From Pseudomonadota bacterium (GTDB lineage: Bacteria > Pseudomonadota > Alphaproteobacteria > Acetobacterales > Acetobacteraceae), in assembly GCA_021807975.1 (NCBI GenBank), contig JAKBCJ010000328.1, forward strand, positions 1 through 5,617: a DNA stretch of 5,617 bases, written 5' to 3'. Every line of letters begins with the position of its first letter. Position 1 is the stretch's first letter. A program made the translations under genes and the position numbers. The notes below the pieces were generated by a model, which worked only from the letters and a program-made list of their open reading frames with translations, was not told the DNA's origin and ran no database searches. Below are positions 5,325-5,617 of this stretch, one piece after another.

Positions 5325-5617
5325 TTAGGCGCCGGACGCCATCGTCCGTTTGCCGAACCGTGCTGCCTCCTCCAGTTCGAACTGCGCGCGGCGTCCTTGT
5401 GCGGCGGCCAGCACGCCCGCCCGTTCGGCGATGACCGCGCCAACCGCTTCCGCCGCCACCCGGGCAGCAACCAGTTCGGCGCGCACCTTGGCGGATCGTG
5501 CCCGCGCTTCGGCCAGGGCTCCCATCGCCGTCGCCCGTTCGGCCTTTTCGGCGAGACGCCGTTCGGCAAACATATCCTGAAAGCGGTGCGCGTCTTCCAG
5601 CAAGCCGTGTGCCGCCC
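5325..5617 (-). CDS. Ala/Glu/Arg-rich coiled-coil protein, C-terminal part (5' truncated by window)
   Basis: About 96 complete codons are visible, ending at TAA 5327-5325. The frame is open to the right edge, so TTG 5603 is most likely internal and not the start. The sequence is almost entirely helix-forming, rich in Ala, Glu and Arg, with no Pro and few aromatics: FAERRLAEKAERATAMGALA, later VIAERAGVLAAAQGRRAQFE and a final ELEEAARFGKRTMASGA. This suggests a long alpha-helical coiled coil. Such a composition occurs in flagellar or type III export chaperone-like proteins of the FliJ/YscO class, but also in many unrelated proteins, so no function is assigned. The upstream gene, outside the window, would decide; a FliI-type ATPase there would support FliJ. 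The 132-bp gap to the next gene argues against tight coupling. Confidence 0.55.
   Translation of the reverse strand, partial: AAHGLLEDAHRFQDMFAERRLAEKAERATAMGALAEARARSAKVRAELVAARVAAEAVGAVIAERAGVLAAAQGRRAQFELEEAARFGKRTMASGA

Overview
The window is GC-rich, densely coding bacterial DNA with long antisense shadow frames. A redox-type OxyR, a tRNA-Gly whose CCA end is encoded in the DNA, a LivF-type ATPase and a glycine/aspartate repeat (RTX-like) protein all fit an alphaproteobacterium. The style of the RTX-like repeats suggests Acetobacteraceae or another rhodospirillalean, but that is an impression and not something the window proves.

Layout. The left end (1-911, + strand) is the 3' part of an RTX-like calcium-binding repeat protein, followed by a complete tRNA-Gly(CCC) gene (966-1039, +). 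Everything to the right of the tRNA lies on the minus strand. Reading down that strand from the right edge: the C-terminal part of an unidentified Ala/Glu/Arg-rich coiled-coil protein (5617-5325); a 12-TM-class integral membrane protein with hallmarks of GT-C (PMT/ArnT-like) glycosyltransferases (5192-3594); a LivF-type ABC ATPase without its usual partners (3466 or 3484 down to 2735); a 247-bp intergenic region with two perfect inverted repeats and an AT-rich palindromic promoter zone; oxyR (2487-1564); and a small exported or lipoprotein-like proline-rich protein (1483-1043) whose stop codon lies 3 bp from the tRNA 3' end.

How the genes relate. The clearest functional call is OxyR: both peroxide-sensing cysteines are present with the E. 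coli spacing. It could be co-transcribed with the small exported protein 80 bp downstream. The membrane glycosyltransferase candidate, the LivF-like ATPase and OxyR are collinear, but the gaps between them (roughly 110-250 bp) do not argue for a tight operon. No catalase or alkyl hydroperoxide reductase gene and no other branched-chain amino acid transporter gene is visible.

I see no clear novel system. The items most worth a second look are the paired inverted repeats between livF and oxyR, the missing ATG start (possible N-terminal frameshift) of the solitary LivF, the OxyR/small exported protein pair, and the glycosyltransferase-like membrane protein. No CRISPR array, rRNA or intact mobile element was found.
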